The translations under genes and the position numbers were made by a program. DNA of 64,000 nt from Planotetraspora mira (GTDB lineage: Bacteria > Actinomycetota > Actinomycetes > Streptosporangiales > Streptosporangiaceae), in assembly GCF_016863275.1 (NCBI RefSeq), contig NZ_BOOO01000001.1, positions 310,001-374,000 of the forward strand. Reading direction: 5' to 3'. Shown one piece after another: positions 46,980 to 54,642 of this stretch. The notes beneath the pieces are model-generated. The model was given only the letters and a program-made list of their open reading frames with translations. It was not told where the DNA came from and did no database searches. How positions within the stretch are numbered: position 1 is the stretch's first letter; each line of letters starts with the position of its first letter.

Positions 46980-47773
46980 AGCCCCTCCCCCTGCTTGTAC
47001 TGCTGGGTCGGCTGCTGCGCCGGCTGCCCGGCCTGACCCGGCTGGCCGGCCTCGATGGCGCTCTTCGGCGCCGGGCCCTGGCCGAGCTCGGCCTTCATCT
47101 TGGCGATCTCGAGCTCGACGTCGGAGCCGCCGCCCATGCGGTCGAGCTCGGCCTGGATGTCGTCGCGCTGGCCGGTGAAGTCCTCGAGGGCTCCGCTGGC
47201 GAGCAGTTCGTCGATCGCGCCCGCGCGCGCCTGCATCTGAGCGGTCTTGTCCTCGGCACGCTGGATCGCGAGACCGACGTCGCCCATCTCCTCGGAGATG
47301 CCGGAGAACGCCTCGTTGATCCGCGTCTGCGCCTCGGCCGCCGTGTAGGTGGCCTTGATGGTCTCCTTCTTCGTGCGGAAGGAGTCCACCTTGGTCTGCA
47401 GACGCTGGCTGGCGAGGGTGAGCTTCTCCTCCTCGCCCTGGAGGTTGCCGTACTGGATGCGGAGATCGGCGATCTGCGTGTTCACGCCGTTGCGGCGGTT
47501 GAGCGCCTCGCGCGCCAGGTCCTCGCGGCCGGCCGACAGCGCCTGCCTGCCCTGGTTCTCCAGCTTGGTGGCCTGACCTTCCAGCTGGTTGATCTGCAAT
47601 TCCACCCGCTTGCGGCTGGTGGCGACGTCCGCTACGCCCCGACGCACCTTCTGGAGCAACTCCAGCTGCCGCTGGTAGGAATAGTCAAGGGTTTCCCGCG
47701 GATCTTCCATCTTGTCCAAAGCCTTATTGGCCTTGGACTTGAAGATCATGGAAAGTCTCTTCATCACGCTCAT
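46976..47773 (-). CDS. pspA: PspA/IM30 (Vipp1-like) membrane-stress protein
   Basis: A 265-residue ESCRT-III-related protein that coats and protects damaged membranes. Residues 1-25 form the amphipathic membrane-binding helix (KRLSMIFKSKANKALDKMED), and residues 30-220 are long helices with heptad repeats (YQRQLELLQKVRRGVADVATSRKRVELQ). The last 30 residues are a Pro/Gln-rich tail. The ATG at 47773 gives the usual start; the frame continues upstream. First gene of the psp operon, divergent from the DUF3043 gene. Confidence 0.95.
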   Translation of the reverse strand: MSVMKRLSMIFKSKANKALDKMEDPRETLDYSYQRQLELLQKVRRGVADVATSRKRVELQINQLEGQATKLENQGRQALSAGREDLAREALNRRNGVNTQIADLRIQYGNLQGEEEKLTLASQRLQTKVDSFRTKKETIKATYTAAEAQTRINEAFSGISEEMGDVGLAIQRAEDKTAQMQARAGAIDELLASGALEDFTGQRDDIQAELDRMGGGSDVELEIAKMKAELGQGPAPKSAIEAGQPGQAGQPAQQPTQQYKQGEGL

Positions 47774-47918
47774 GCGCGTCGGCCGTCCCCTTCTCAAGGT
47801 TGTGCGTGGGTGACCCCAGCCGTTCCAGCCATCCGATAAGCGGTCCAACCGCCTGGGTTCACCCTACGCATAACGCGCGAGGGCGTCACTAAGTTGCACT
47901 CCCGGTAGGCTGGGCGGC

Positions 47919-48533
47919 GTGTTCCGACGCCGTATCCAGATGCCTACGGACGACTCCCCCGTCCCTGTAGCTGATCCTAAACCCCACACGACTCCGAGCA
48001 AGGGGCGTCCCACCCCCAAGCGGAGCGAGTCACAGGGCCGACGCCGCATGCCCATGACGGCCCCGACCAACCGCAAGGAGGCCTACCGCCTCCAGCGTGA
48101 TCGGGACAAGACGGCACGCGTCCGCGAGCGGGAGGGCCGGCTGCGTGGGGACGAGCGGTACCTTCAGCCCCGCGACCGCGGTCCGGTGCGGAAGTTCGCC
48201 CGCGACTGGGTGGATTCGCGCCGGGTCCCCTGGGCGTACGCCCTGCCGGCGATCCTCGCCCTGCTGATCCTGACGGTGATCCCGTTCCCCACGCCGATCA
48301 GGGCCTTCTTCTTCTACATCTACAACTACTCGGTTCCCGTGATGATCCTCCTGCTGCCGCTGTCGTACTTCATGGCGCTGCGGGTCAAGAAGGCGGCCGC
48401 CGAGAAGTTCCCCGACGAGAACCTCAAGGGCATCGGCTTCTACGCCGCCATGCGGGCGCTCCAGATGCGCCCCCTGCGGTACCCGAAGCCCACCGTCCGT
48501 CCCGGCGGCGCCCCCGTCCCACCCAAGGCCTGA
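47919..48533 (+). CDS. DUF3043 family membrane protein
   Basis: A 204-residue actinobacterial protein of the DUF3043 family. The first 100 residues are very basic and polar (GRRRMPMTAPTNRKEAYRLQRDRDK). Two hydrophobic helices follow (PWAYALPAILALLILTVIPF and YSVPVMILLLPLSYFMAL), then a cytoplasmic tail. TAGGCT at 47906-47911 lies 7 nt before the GTG, suggesting a leaderless message. Function unknown. Confidence 0.85.
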   Translation: MFRRRIQMPTDDSPVPVADPKPHTTPSKGRPTPKRSESQGRRRMPMTAPTNRKEAYRLQRDRDKTARVREREGRLRGDERYLQPRDRGPVRKFARDWVDSRRVPWAYALPAILALLILTVIPFPTPIRAFFFYIYNYSVPVMILLLPLSYFMALRVKKAAAEKFPDENLKGIGFYAAMRALQMRPLRYPKPTVRPGGAPVPPKA

Positions 48534-48583
48534 TTCCGTACGGCGGAGCACGCACTTTCTGCCACGGCTTTTCTGATCACGGC

Positions 48584-48621
48584 ACGGCGCCGGCGGCCTC
48601 CACGGCCACCGGCGCCGTTGT
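48584..48621 (+). terminator. Terminator of the DUF3043 gene
   Basis: A 10-bp stem (ACGGCGCCGG with CCGGCGCCGT) and a loop of about 15 nt, followed by TTGT, lies 50 bp after the DUF3043 stop. Confidence 0.65.
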
Positions 48622-48690
48622 CGTATGCGGGGCGAACCGGACCAGGCGTGCCCGGGCGCCTCCGTTCACCGCAAGGTGGACGTCCACTCC

Positions 48691-48770
48691 CGAACCCCAT
48701 CGGACCGGCCGGGCCCTCTCGAACCCCATCGGACCGACCGGGTTCCCTCGGCCCGAACCCCCGGTCGGGC
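48691..48770. repeat. Short direct repeats upstream of the multicopper oxidase
   Basis: CGAACCCCATCGGACCG occurs at 48691 and 48720 (29 bp apart), with a partial third copy (CGAACCCCC) at 48754. They lie in the 366-bp gap 48534-48899, which otherwise shows only the DUF3043 terminator and the leader of the oxidase gene. An operator array or a replication-slippage product are both possible. Confidence 0.55.
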
Positions 48771-48899
48771 CAAGGTGCGATCAAGTTCAGCCCTCACCCG
48801 TGGCGTTTCACGATGATCTTCGAAGCCCCCGCCACTACGCTCCAGGATTTGCCGTCGGATCGCTGGGGGGCGAAACGATCTCGACAAGGGGCTGAACCA

Positions 48900-50909
48900 T
48901 TGGACACCAGCAGGCGGAAGTTCTTCGGGCTCGCGACGGCCGTCGCCGTGGCGGGCGCCACGGCGCCGACGACGGCCGCGAACGCGGAGCGGGCCACAGG
49001 AGTCCCCGGGACACCGGTCCCGTCCGGGACACCGGAGCCGCCCGTCGCATCCGGGACGCCAGGAGAGCCGGGAGCCGGTGAGGGGCGGGCCGGACCGGGC
49101 GGAGGGGGCCGGGACCTCGCGGGCGCGGACGGGCCGGTGACGGCCACGCTGACGCCGTTCGCCGACGCCCTGTACATCCCTCCCATGATCAGACCGGCCG
49201 GCGGGGAACTGTCGATCGAGATGCGGGCCGTGACCAAGCGCCTGCACTCGCAGCTTCCGCCGACCCGGCTGTGGACGTACGAGGGCTGCTTCCCCGGCCC
49301 GACGATCGAGGTGCGCCGCGAGCAGCGTCTGCGGGTCGCCTGGACGAACCGGATCGAGAACGAGACCGTCCCGGTGACGGCGGTGCAGGCGTTCGCCGAG
49401 GTCGGCAAGCCCACGCTGCCGAACACGCTGCCCGGGAGCGGCGGCGCCGTGCCGCGGGACGACGTCGCGGGGATCCCGCCCTGGCTGGTGGTCCACCTGC
49501 ACGGCGCGATCACCGGGGGCGGCCAGGACGGCTGGTCGGAGAACGGGCACCTGGCGGGCGAGGTGCAGTACTCGGAGTACCTGAACAAGCAGCCCTCCGC
49601 GGCCCTGTGGTACCACGACCACGCGATGCACACCTCGACCTGGACCCTGTTCGCCGGCCTGTTCGGCATGTACTGGATCAGGGACGAGGAGGAGGACGCG
49701 CTCGGGCTGCCGAGGGACGGGTACGAGATGCCTCTCGTCCTGTGTGACCGGAACCTGGAGACCGACTCCTCGGGCCTGCTCACCGGCCGGCTCCTGCACA
49801 AGGTGACGTTCAGGAACGAGATCCAGCGGGTCACCCGGCCGTTCGAGGGGCCGTACACGCTGGTGAACGGGATCATCTGGCCCCATCTGGACGTCGAGCC
49901 CCGCTGGTACCGGTTCCGCGTGCTGAACGCGGCCAACTCCAGAACCTTCCGGCTGGCGCTGATCGACGAGACGACCGGCAAGCCCGTCACCGGCGCGATC
50001 AAGCAGATCGGCACCGACGGCGGCCTGCTTCACTCGCCCGTGCCGATCGAGCCCTTCCTGTCACTCGCCTCGGGCGAGCGCGCCGACGTGCTGATCGACT
50101 TCAGCGCGTACCAGGGGAAGCGCCTGCGCCTGGTCAACACCCTCGCCGGCACCACACCGGGCGAACCGGCGGCGGGCATCCCGTACCCGGAGGTCATGCA
50201 GTTCCGGGTCGGCCGGCCGGCCGCGGGGCGCAACCGTGAACAGGAGGGCGGACACCGCGGCGGCGACACCTTCGAACTGCCGCGGGTCGTCTCCCCCGGC
50301 TTCGTCCGGACCACCCACGACAGCCTCCCGGTGGACCGTACGCACCGGATCGTGCTCACCAAGGTGGGCGGGGGCAAGCACTCGGAGATGTGGGAGATGG
50401 AGAAGGTGAACGCCGACTCCGTCAAGCTCGGGACCGACGGGATCGTCCAGCTCAAGACCGCGGACGGCAACGTCCTCACCTACCGGCGCATCGCCAACGG
50501 GCCGGACGACGTCGTCAACTACTTCGCGATGGAGGGCGCCTGGGAGCTCTGGACGTTCATCAACGCCACCGATTTCCCGCACCCGATGCACATCCACCTG
50601 ATGCGCTTCCAAGCCCTTTCTCGGGATATTTACGACATCAGTGGATTCGACGCGACGATGGGCGCCACGACCAAGCCCATCGCGTACAAGCAGGCCGGGG
50701 TGCTGGAGGAGGGCGAGAAGGGCCTCAAGGACGTCATCCAGGTCGGCGTGAACGAGGTCGTCACCATCGCCGGCCGGTTCGAGGGGGCGACCGGGCGCTT
50801 CGCCTACCACTGCCACCTGCTGGAACACCAGGATGAGGGCATGATGCGCCCGCTCGTGGTCTTCCCGCACGCGGTCATGGCGATGCGTGCGGGACACGGT
50901 CACATGTGA
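48900..50909 (+). CDS. Tat-exported multicopper oxidase (CotA/phenoxazinone synthase-like)
   Basis: The product (669 residues from the TTG at 48900) oxidises phenols, aminophenols, bilirubin-like compounds or metals with O2. All four copper motifs are present: HLHGAI, WYHDHAMH, HPMHIHLM and HCHLLEHQDEGMM, the last with axial Met. The N terminus DTSRRKFFGLATAVAVAG is a twin-arginine signal, followed by a Pro/Gly-rich linker of about 50 residues. I chose the TTG because AAGGGG lies 8 nt upstream and the Tat motif then falls at residues 4-10; an ATG at 48813 extends the frame. Confidence 0.9.
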   Translation: MDTSRRKFFGLATAVAVAGATAPTTAANAERATGVPGTPVPSGTPEPPVASGTPGEPGAGEGRAGPGGGGRDLAGADGPVTATLTPFADALYIPPMIRPAGGELSIEMRAVTKRLHSQLPPTRLWTYEGCFPGPTIEVRREQRLRVAWTNRIENETVPVTAVQAFAEVGKPTLPNTLPGSGGAVPRDDVAGIPPWLVVHLHGAITGGGQDGWSENGHLAGEVQYSEYLNKQPSAALWYHDHAMHTSTWTLFAGLFGMYWIRDEEEDALGLPRDGYEMPLVLCDRNLETDSSGLLTGRLLHKVTFRNEIQRVTRPFEGPYTLVNGIIWPHLDVEPRWYRFRVLNAANSRTFRLALIDETTGKPVTGAIKQIGTDGGLLHSPVPIEPFLSLASGERADVLIDFSAYQGKRLRLVNTLAGTTPGEPAAGIPYPEVMQFRVGRPAAGRNREQEGGHRGGDTFELPRVVSPGFVRTTHDSLPVDRTHRIVLTKVGGGKHSEMWEMEKVNADSVKLGTDGIVQLKTADGNVLTYRRIANGPDDVVNYFAMEGAWELWTFINATDFPHPMHIHLMRFQALSRDIYDISGFDATMGATTKPIAYKQAGVLEEGEKGLKDVIQVGVNEVVTIAGRFEGATGRFAYHCHLLEHQDEGMMRPLVVFPHAVMAMRAGHGHM

Positions 50910-50935
50910 CGGCATTTGATCTAATGTGTCGGATC

Positions 50936-51937
50936 ATGGAACACCGCCATCTCGGCCGCAGCGGTCTCATGGTCAGCGAGATCAGCTACGGCAACTGGAT
51001 CACCCACGGCTCTCAGGTCGAGGAGGACGCGGCGCGCGCGTGCGTGCAGGCGGCGCTCGACGAGGGCATCACCACGTTCGACACCGCCGACGTCTACGCG
51101 GGGACGAAGGCCGAGGAGGTTCTCGGGCGGGCGCTGAAGGGCGTGCGCCGCGAGTCGCTGGAGATCTTCACCAAGGTCTACTGGCCGACCGGTCCCGGCC
51201 GCAACGACCGGGGTCTGTCCCGCAAGCACATCACCGAGTCGATCCACGGATCGCTCCGGCGGCTGCAGACCGACTACGTGGACCTCTACCAGGCCCACCG
51301 CTACGACGTCGAGACGCCTCTCGAGGAGACCCTCAAGACCTTCGACGATCTCGTACGGCAGGGCAAGGTCCTGTACGTCGGGGTCAGCGAGTGGTCGGCC
51401 GAGCAGATCGCCCGGGCCGTCAAGATCGCCGATGACATGGGCTTCGACCGGCTCGTCTCCAACCAGCCGCAGTACTCCATGTTGTGGCGGGTCATCGAGG
51501 CCGAGGTCGTCCCCCTGTCGGAGAAGGAGGGCATCGGCCAGGTCGTCTTCTCTCCGATCGCGCAGGGCGTGCTCACGGGCAAGTACCTGCCCGGTCAGCC
51601 GCCGCCCTCGGGATCGCGCGCGACGGACGAGTCCGGCGGGGCCAACTTCATCAGCCGCCTCCTCCACGACGACGTGCTCCAGCGCGTGCAGGACCTCAAG
51701 CCCATCGCTGCGGACCACGGCCTCACGATGGCCCAGCTCGCCGTCGCCTGGGTGCTGCAGAACCCCAACGTCTCGTCGGCCATCGTGGGCGCGAGCCGTC
51801 CCGAGCAGGTCCGGGACAACGTCAAGGCGTCCGGCGTCACGCTCGACGCGGACGCCATGAAGAAGATCGACGAGGTGCTCGGCTCCGTGGTGGAACGCGA
51901 TCCCGCCAAAACCGTGAGCCCCGCCCGGCGTCCGTAA
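50936..51937 (+). CDS. Aldo/keto reductase (voltage-gated potassium channel beta-like)
   Basis: A 333-residue NADPH-dependent reductase of the AKR6-like group. The catalytic tetrad is present: Asp and Tyr in FDTADVYAGTKAEE, Lys in IFTKVYWP and His in YQAHRYD. The NADP-binding region is SSAIVGASRPEQVRDNVKA. The ATG at 50936 matches the family start (MEHRHLGRSGLMVSEI); the frame opens a little upstream. Physiological substrate unknown. Its stop touches a 21-bp tandem repeat. Confidence 0.92.
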   Translation: MEHRHLGRSGLMVSEISYGNWITHGSQVEEDAARACVQAALDEGITTFDTADVYAGTKAEEVLGRALKGVRRESLEIFTKVYWPTGPGRNDRGLSRKHITESIHGSLRRLQTDYVDLYQAHRYDVETPLEETLKTFDDLVRQGKVLYVGVSEWSAEQIARAVKIADDMGFDRLVSNQPQYSMLWRVIEAEVVPLSEKEGIGQVVFSPIAQGVLTGKYLPGQPPPSGSRATDESGGANFISRLLHDDVLQRVQDLKPIAADHGLTMAQLAVAWVLQNPNVSSAIVGASRPEQVRDNVKASGVTLDADAMKKIDEVLGSVVERDPAKTVSPARRP

Positions 51938-51998
51938 CCCCGTCAGGCCTGGCGCAAACCCCGTCAGGCCTGGCGCAAACCCCGTCAGGCCTGGCGCA
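51936..51998. repeat. Three perfect 21-bp tandem repeats at a gene end
   Basis: The unit AACCCCGTCAGGCCTGGCGCA repeats at 51936, 51957 and 51978 with no differences (first 20 bases AACCCCGTCAGGCCTGGCGC). The third copy encodes the last residues and stop of the small minus-strand gene 51985-52191. Because 21 is a multiple of three, each copy repeats the RQA-stop codons in that frame. The first copy touches the reductase stop. Confidence 0.93.
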
Positions 51999-52191
51999 GG
52001 GACATCCCCGCGTATTCGACGCGCTCGTCCTCCATGAGCGTGACCTGCTCGACACCGGTCTCGAGCAGGTCGCGCCAGGTCTCTCCCAGCCACGACTCGG
52101 CGTCGGCCTGGCTGGAGAAGATCTCACGCGGCAGCGGGCGGTCCGTCAGCTCGCCGCCCTTAGCGTCCTCGTAACGCCAGCGCCATGTCAT
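51985..52191 (-). CDS. Small conserved actinobacterial protein
   Basis: A 68-residue protein with MTWRWRYEDAKG at the start, a central helix (SSQADAESWLGETWRDLLE) and VTLMEDERVEYAGMSLRQA at the end. I recall similar proteins being widespread in actinobacteria, but know no function. The ATG at 52191 was chosen because upstream codons are low-complexity Arg/Pro. The C-terminal codons lie in the tandem 21-bp repeat. Confidence 0.7.
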   Translation of the reverse strand: MTWRWRYEDAKGGELTDRPLPREIFSSQADAESWLGETWRDLLETGVEQVTLMEDERVEYAGMSLRQA

Positions 52192-52351
52192 GCCCGCACG
52201 CCCTTTCCGAACCGTCCTCACCACGTGGGTCTCCCCCCGTGGGATGCAGCCGACCCTATATCGGCGTGGGCTCGGCGGGGGGCGAGGCGCGTGCCGGGAA
52301 CGTCGGTGCGCGGCGCTAGGGTCGGGCACCTCGTGAAGAACCGGAGGTCGC

Positions 52352-53413
52352 GTGGAGGTCTACCTGGAGGGCACGGCCGGGCCAGAGGGCTGGCCCGCCC
52401 CCGGCTGCGGATGCGCGTCCTGCGGACGCCTGGCCCCCGGGCACCGCAGACCGGCGTCGATCCTCCTCGACGGTCATCCGTGGCTTCCCGGTCAGGCACT
52501 GCCCGAGGGATACGAGGTGAGGCGGGGGCCCGACGGCGACGAGGTCATCGCGCCTGACGGAGGGCGCCTCCTCCACTCCGCCGCCTCCCGGCGGCCCGGC
52601 TCGCGGCCGCACGCGCCGGAACCCTTCGATCTGGTGCTCATCGACCTCCTCGACCGGCCGGAACGCCTCGGCGACCTGCGCCGTCGCGGGCTGGTGTCCC
52701 CTCAGACACAGGTGGTCGCCGTGGGCGTCGACCATCGCGTCACCTCGGAGGCCGAGCTGGCCAGGAGGCTCGCGTTCTGGGACGCGAGAGCCGTACCCGA
52801 CGGGACCTCGTTCGGCGTCGTCGTCCATGGCCCGCCGGACGAGGCTCCTCCCCGGCCCCGGGGCCGCACGCTGCTGCTCGGCGGCTCCCGTTCGGGCAAG
52901 TCGGCGGAGGCCGAGTTACGCGTGGCCGCCGACCCCGACGTGACCTATGTGGCGACGGGGCCGTCGGGCGGCGACGACCCGTCCTGGCTGGCCCGGGTGA
53001 AGGCCCATCGGGACCGCCGCCCTGCGCACTGGCGGACGGTGGAGACCACCGACCTCGCTCCCCTGCTCGCGGACCCACCGGGCACGCTCCTGATCGACGG
53101 GCTCGGGACCTGGCTGGCGGCGGTCTTCGACGAGTGCGGCGCGTGGCCCGGACAGCCCGGCTCCGCGGACGAGTCCGAGGTTCCCGCGGCCGACCAGGTC
53201 GCCCGGCGTTGCGACGATCTCGTGGCGGCCTGGCGGCGGGCGCCCGGCCGGGTCGTGGCGGTGAGCGACGAGGTCGGGCTCGGGGTGATCCCCGCCACCG
53301 CGAGCGGACGGCTGTTCCGCGACGCGCTCGGCAGGCTCAACCAGCGGCTCGCGCAGGAATCGGAGGACGCGGCTCTGGTCGTCGCGGGACGGGTGCTGCC
53401 GCTGCCGCTCTGA
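52352..53413 (+). CDS. cobU: Bifunctional adenosylcobinamide kinase/guanylyltransferase with N-terminal MBL-like domain
   Basis: Phosphorylates adenosylcobinamide and transfers GMP to it in cobalamin assembly. The C-terminal 180 residues are CobU, with P-loop GGSRSGKSAEAE and VSDEVGLGVIPATASGRLFRDALGRLNQRLA. The N-terminal 165 residues resemble the start of PhnP-like metallo-beta-lactamase proteins (EGTAGPEGWPAPGCGCASCGRLAPGHRRPASILLDG) but lack the metal-binding HxHxDH, so this part is probably inactive. The GTG follows GGAGG. One TTA codon (in GAGTTACGC, near 52915) is present. Confidence 0.9.
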   Translation: MEVYLEGTAGPEGWPAPGCGCASCGRLAPGHRRPASILLDGHPWLPGQALPEGYEVRRGPDGDEVIAPDGGRLLHSAASRRPGSRPHAPEPFDLVLIDLLDRPERLGDLRRRGLVSPQTQVVAVGVDHRVTSEAELARRLAFWDARAVPDGTSFGVVVHGPPDEAPPRPRGRTLLLGGSRSGKSAEAELRVAADPDVTYVATGPSGGDDPSWLARVKAHRDRRPAHWRTVETTDLAPLLADPPGTLLIDGLGTWLAAVFDECGAWPGQPGSADESEVPAADQVARRCDDLVAAWRRAPGRVVAVSDEVGLGVIPATASGRLFRDALGRLNQRLAQESEDAALVVAGRVLPLPL

Positions 53414-53447
53414 GCCGGGCCGTCCCCGGTCAGTACGATCGTCGGTT

Positions 53448-54380
53448 GTGTCCGGAACGCCGCAACAGCCTGGCCTTCTTTCCGCATGGCGGTTCACGGT
53501 CGGCATGCTGACCGTGTTCCCGGTGCGCATCGGGACCGTCGACCGCGCGGTCGCCGGCCGTGGCATGGCACTGGCGCCCTTCGCCGGCATGTCGCTGGGG
53601 CTCGTGGCAGCGGGGGTCCTCCTCATCGTGCAGTACCTGTCGGGGTCCGCGCCTCTGGCCGCGACGCTCGCCGTCGGCACGCTGGCCTGGCTGACCCGCG
53701 GGCTCCATCTGGACGGGCTGGCCGACCTCGCCGACGGGCTGGGCAGCCGCGCGCCGTCGCAGCGGGCGCTCGACATCATGAAGCAGTCGGACATCGGGCC
53801 GTTCGGCGTCGTCACACTGATCTTCACGCTCCTCGTCCAGATCGTCTCGATCGCACGGGTCCAGACCGCCGCGCCGCATCCGGCGCCCCTGTACGGAGCA
53901 CTCGCCCTCGTGGCCGCCTGCACCACGGGCAGACTCGCCGCGACCTGGGCCTGCCGTGAAGGCGTGCCCCCCGCGCGCCCCGACGGCCTCGGGGCCCTCG
54001 TCGCCGGCGCCGTACGGCGGAGCCAGGCGATCACGACGACGGCGGTGTCGGCGGCCGTCCTCGCCCTGGCGGCACTCTCGATCCACCTCTGGACGGGACC
54101 CGCTCACTTCTGGACGGGATCCGCCTGCCCGGCCGTCCCCGACCTCTGGTCGGCAGGCAAGGCTTCCGTGGCCGTGGGCCCGGCCCGCCTCTGCGAGGCG
54201 ATCGGCGTCCCCGCAAGCATGTTGCTCGTCCTCGTGCTCTCGCTGACGGCGGGGCTCGCCGCCGCCGCCCTGCTGCGCCGGCGGGCCGTACGACGGCTAG
54301 GCGGCATCACGGGCGACGTGCTCGGCGCGCTGGTCGAGACCGCCACGACCGTGAGCCTGCTCGTCTGGGTCCTGCTTTGA
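53448..54380 (+). CDS. cobS: Cobalamin synthase
   Basis: Joins adenosylcobinamide-GDP and alpha-ribazole phosphate to make cobalamin phosphate at the membrane. The 310-residue protein has about seven membrane segments and the conserved acidic motif RGLHLDGLADLADGLGS, followed by MKQSDIGPFGVV. TACGAT (53434-53439) lies 8 nt before the GTG, so the message may be leaderless. About 40 residues with the repeated WTGPAHFWTGSA near residue 210 look like an insertion relative to shorter CobS. It follows cobU; a 53-bp repeat array lies downstream. Confidence 0.92.
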   Translation: MSGTPQQPGLLSAWRFTVGMLTVFPVRIGTVDRAVAGRGMALAPFAGMSLGLVAAGVLLIVQYLSGSAPLAATLAVGTLAWLTRGLHLDGLADLADGLGSRAPSQRALDIMKQSDIGPFGVVTLIFTLLVQIVSIARVQTAAPHPAPLYGALALVAACTTGRLAATWACREGVPPARPDGLGALVAGAVRRSQAITTTAVSAAVLALAALSIHLWTGPAHFWTGSACPAVPDLWSAGKASVAVGPARLCEAIGVPASMLLVLVLSLTAGLAAAALLRRRAVRRLGGITGDVLGALVETATTVSLLVWVLL

Positions 54381-54422
54381 CGGCCGGTTTCCCGGCGATT
54401 TCCCGGCGAAACGGCCTTCCCG

Positions 54423-54547
54423 CGAACTCGCGCATGATCACAAATCGTGACGTCGCCGGTCAGGCACGTGATCATCGAATCCGCGCATGATCACGCCTGA
54501 AATCAGGGCTGGTCGGGCGGCATATCACCGAGCCTGTGCATGATCAC
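54423..54547 (-). repeat. 53-bp periodic repeat array 3 (3 cores)
   Basis: GCATGATCAC occurs at 54432, 54485 and 54538, 53 bp apart. On the minus strand each begins the family stretch GTGATCATGCRCRNRTTCG or close to it. The middle unit also has an inverted copy (GTGATCAT at 54468) that could pair with the core. The array lies in the 262-bp gap between cobS and pepA. Unlike the other two arrays, its orientation is opposite to the gene that ends before it. Confidence 0.9.
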
Positions 54548-54642
54548 CCCACTGCCTGTTGGGGGCCCGGCCCGACGCGGTCATTCGTAGGACGAACCCT
54601 CGTTTATGCGTGGGGGAGTAAGCAGGGCTAGCATCGGCTCAC

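Noticed and set aside
52192-52351. Cobalamin riboswitch before cobU
   Set aside because: No B12-box-like sequence or long leader is visible; the gap is short.
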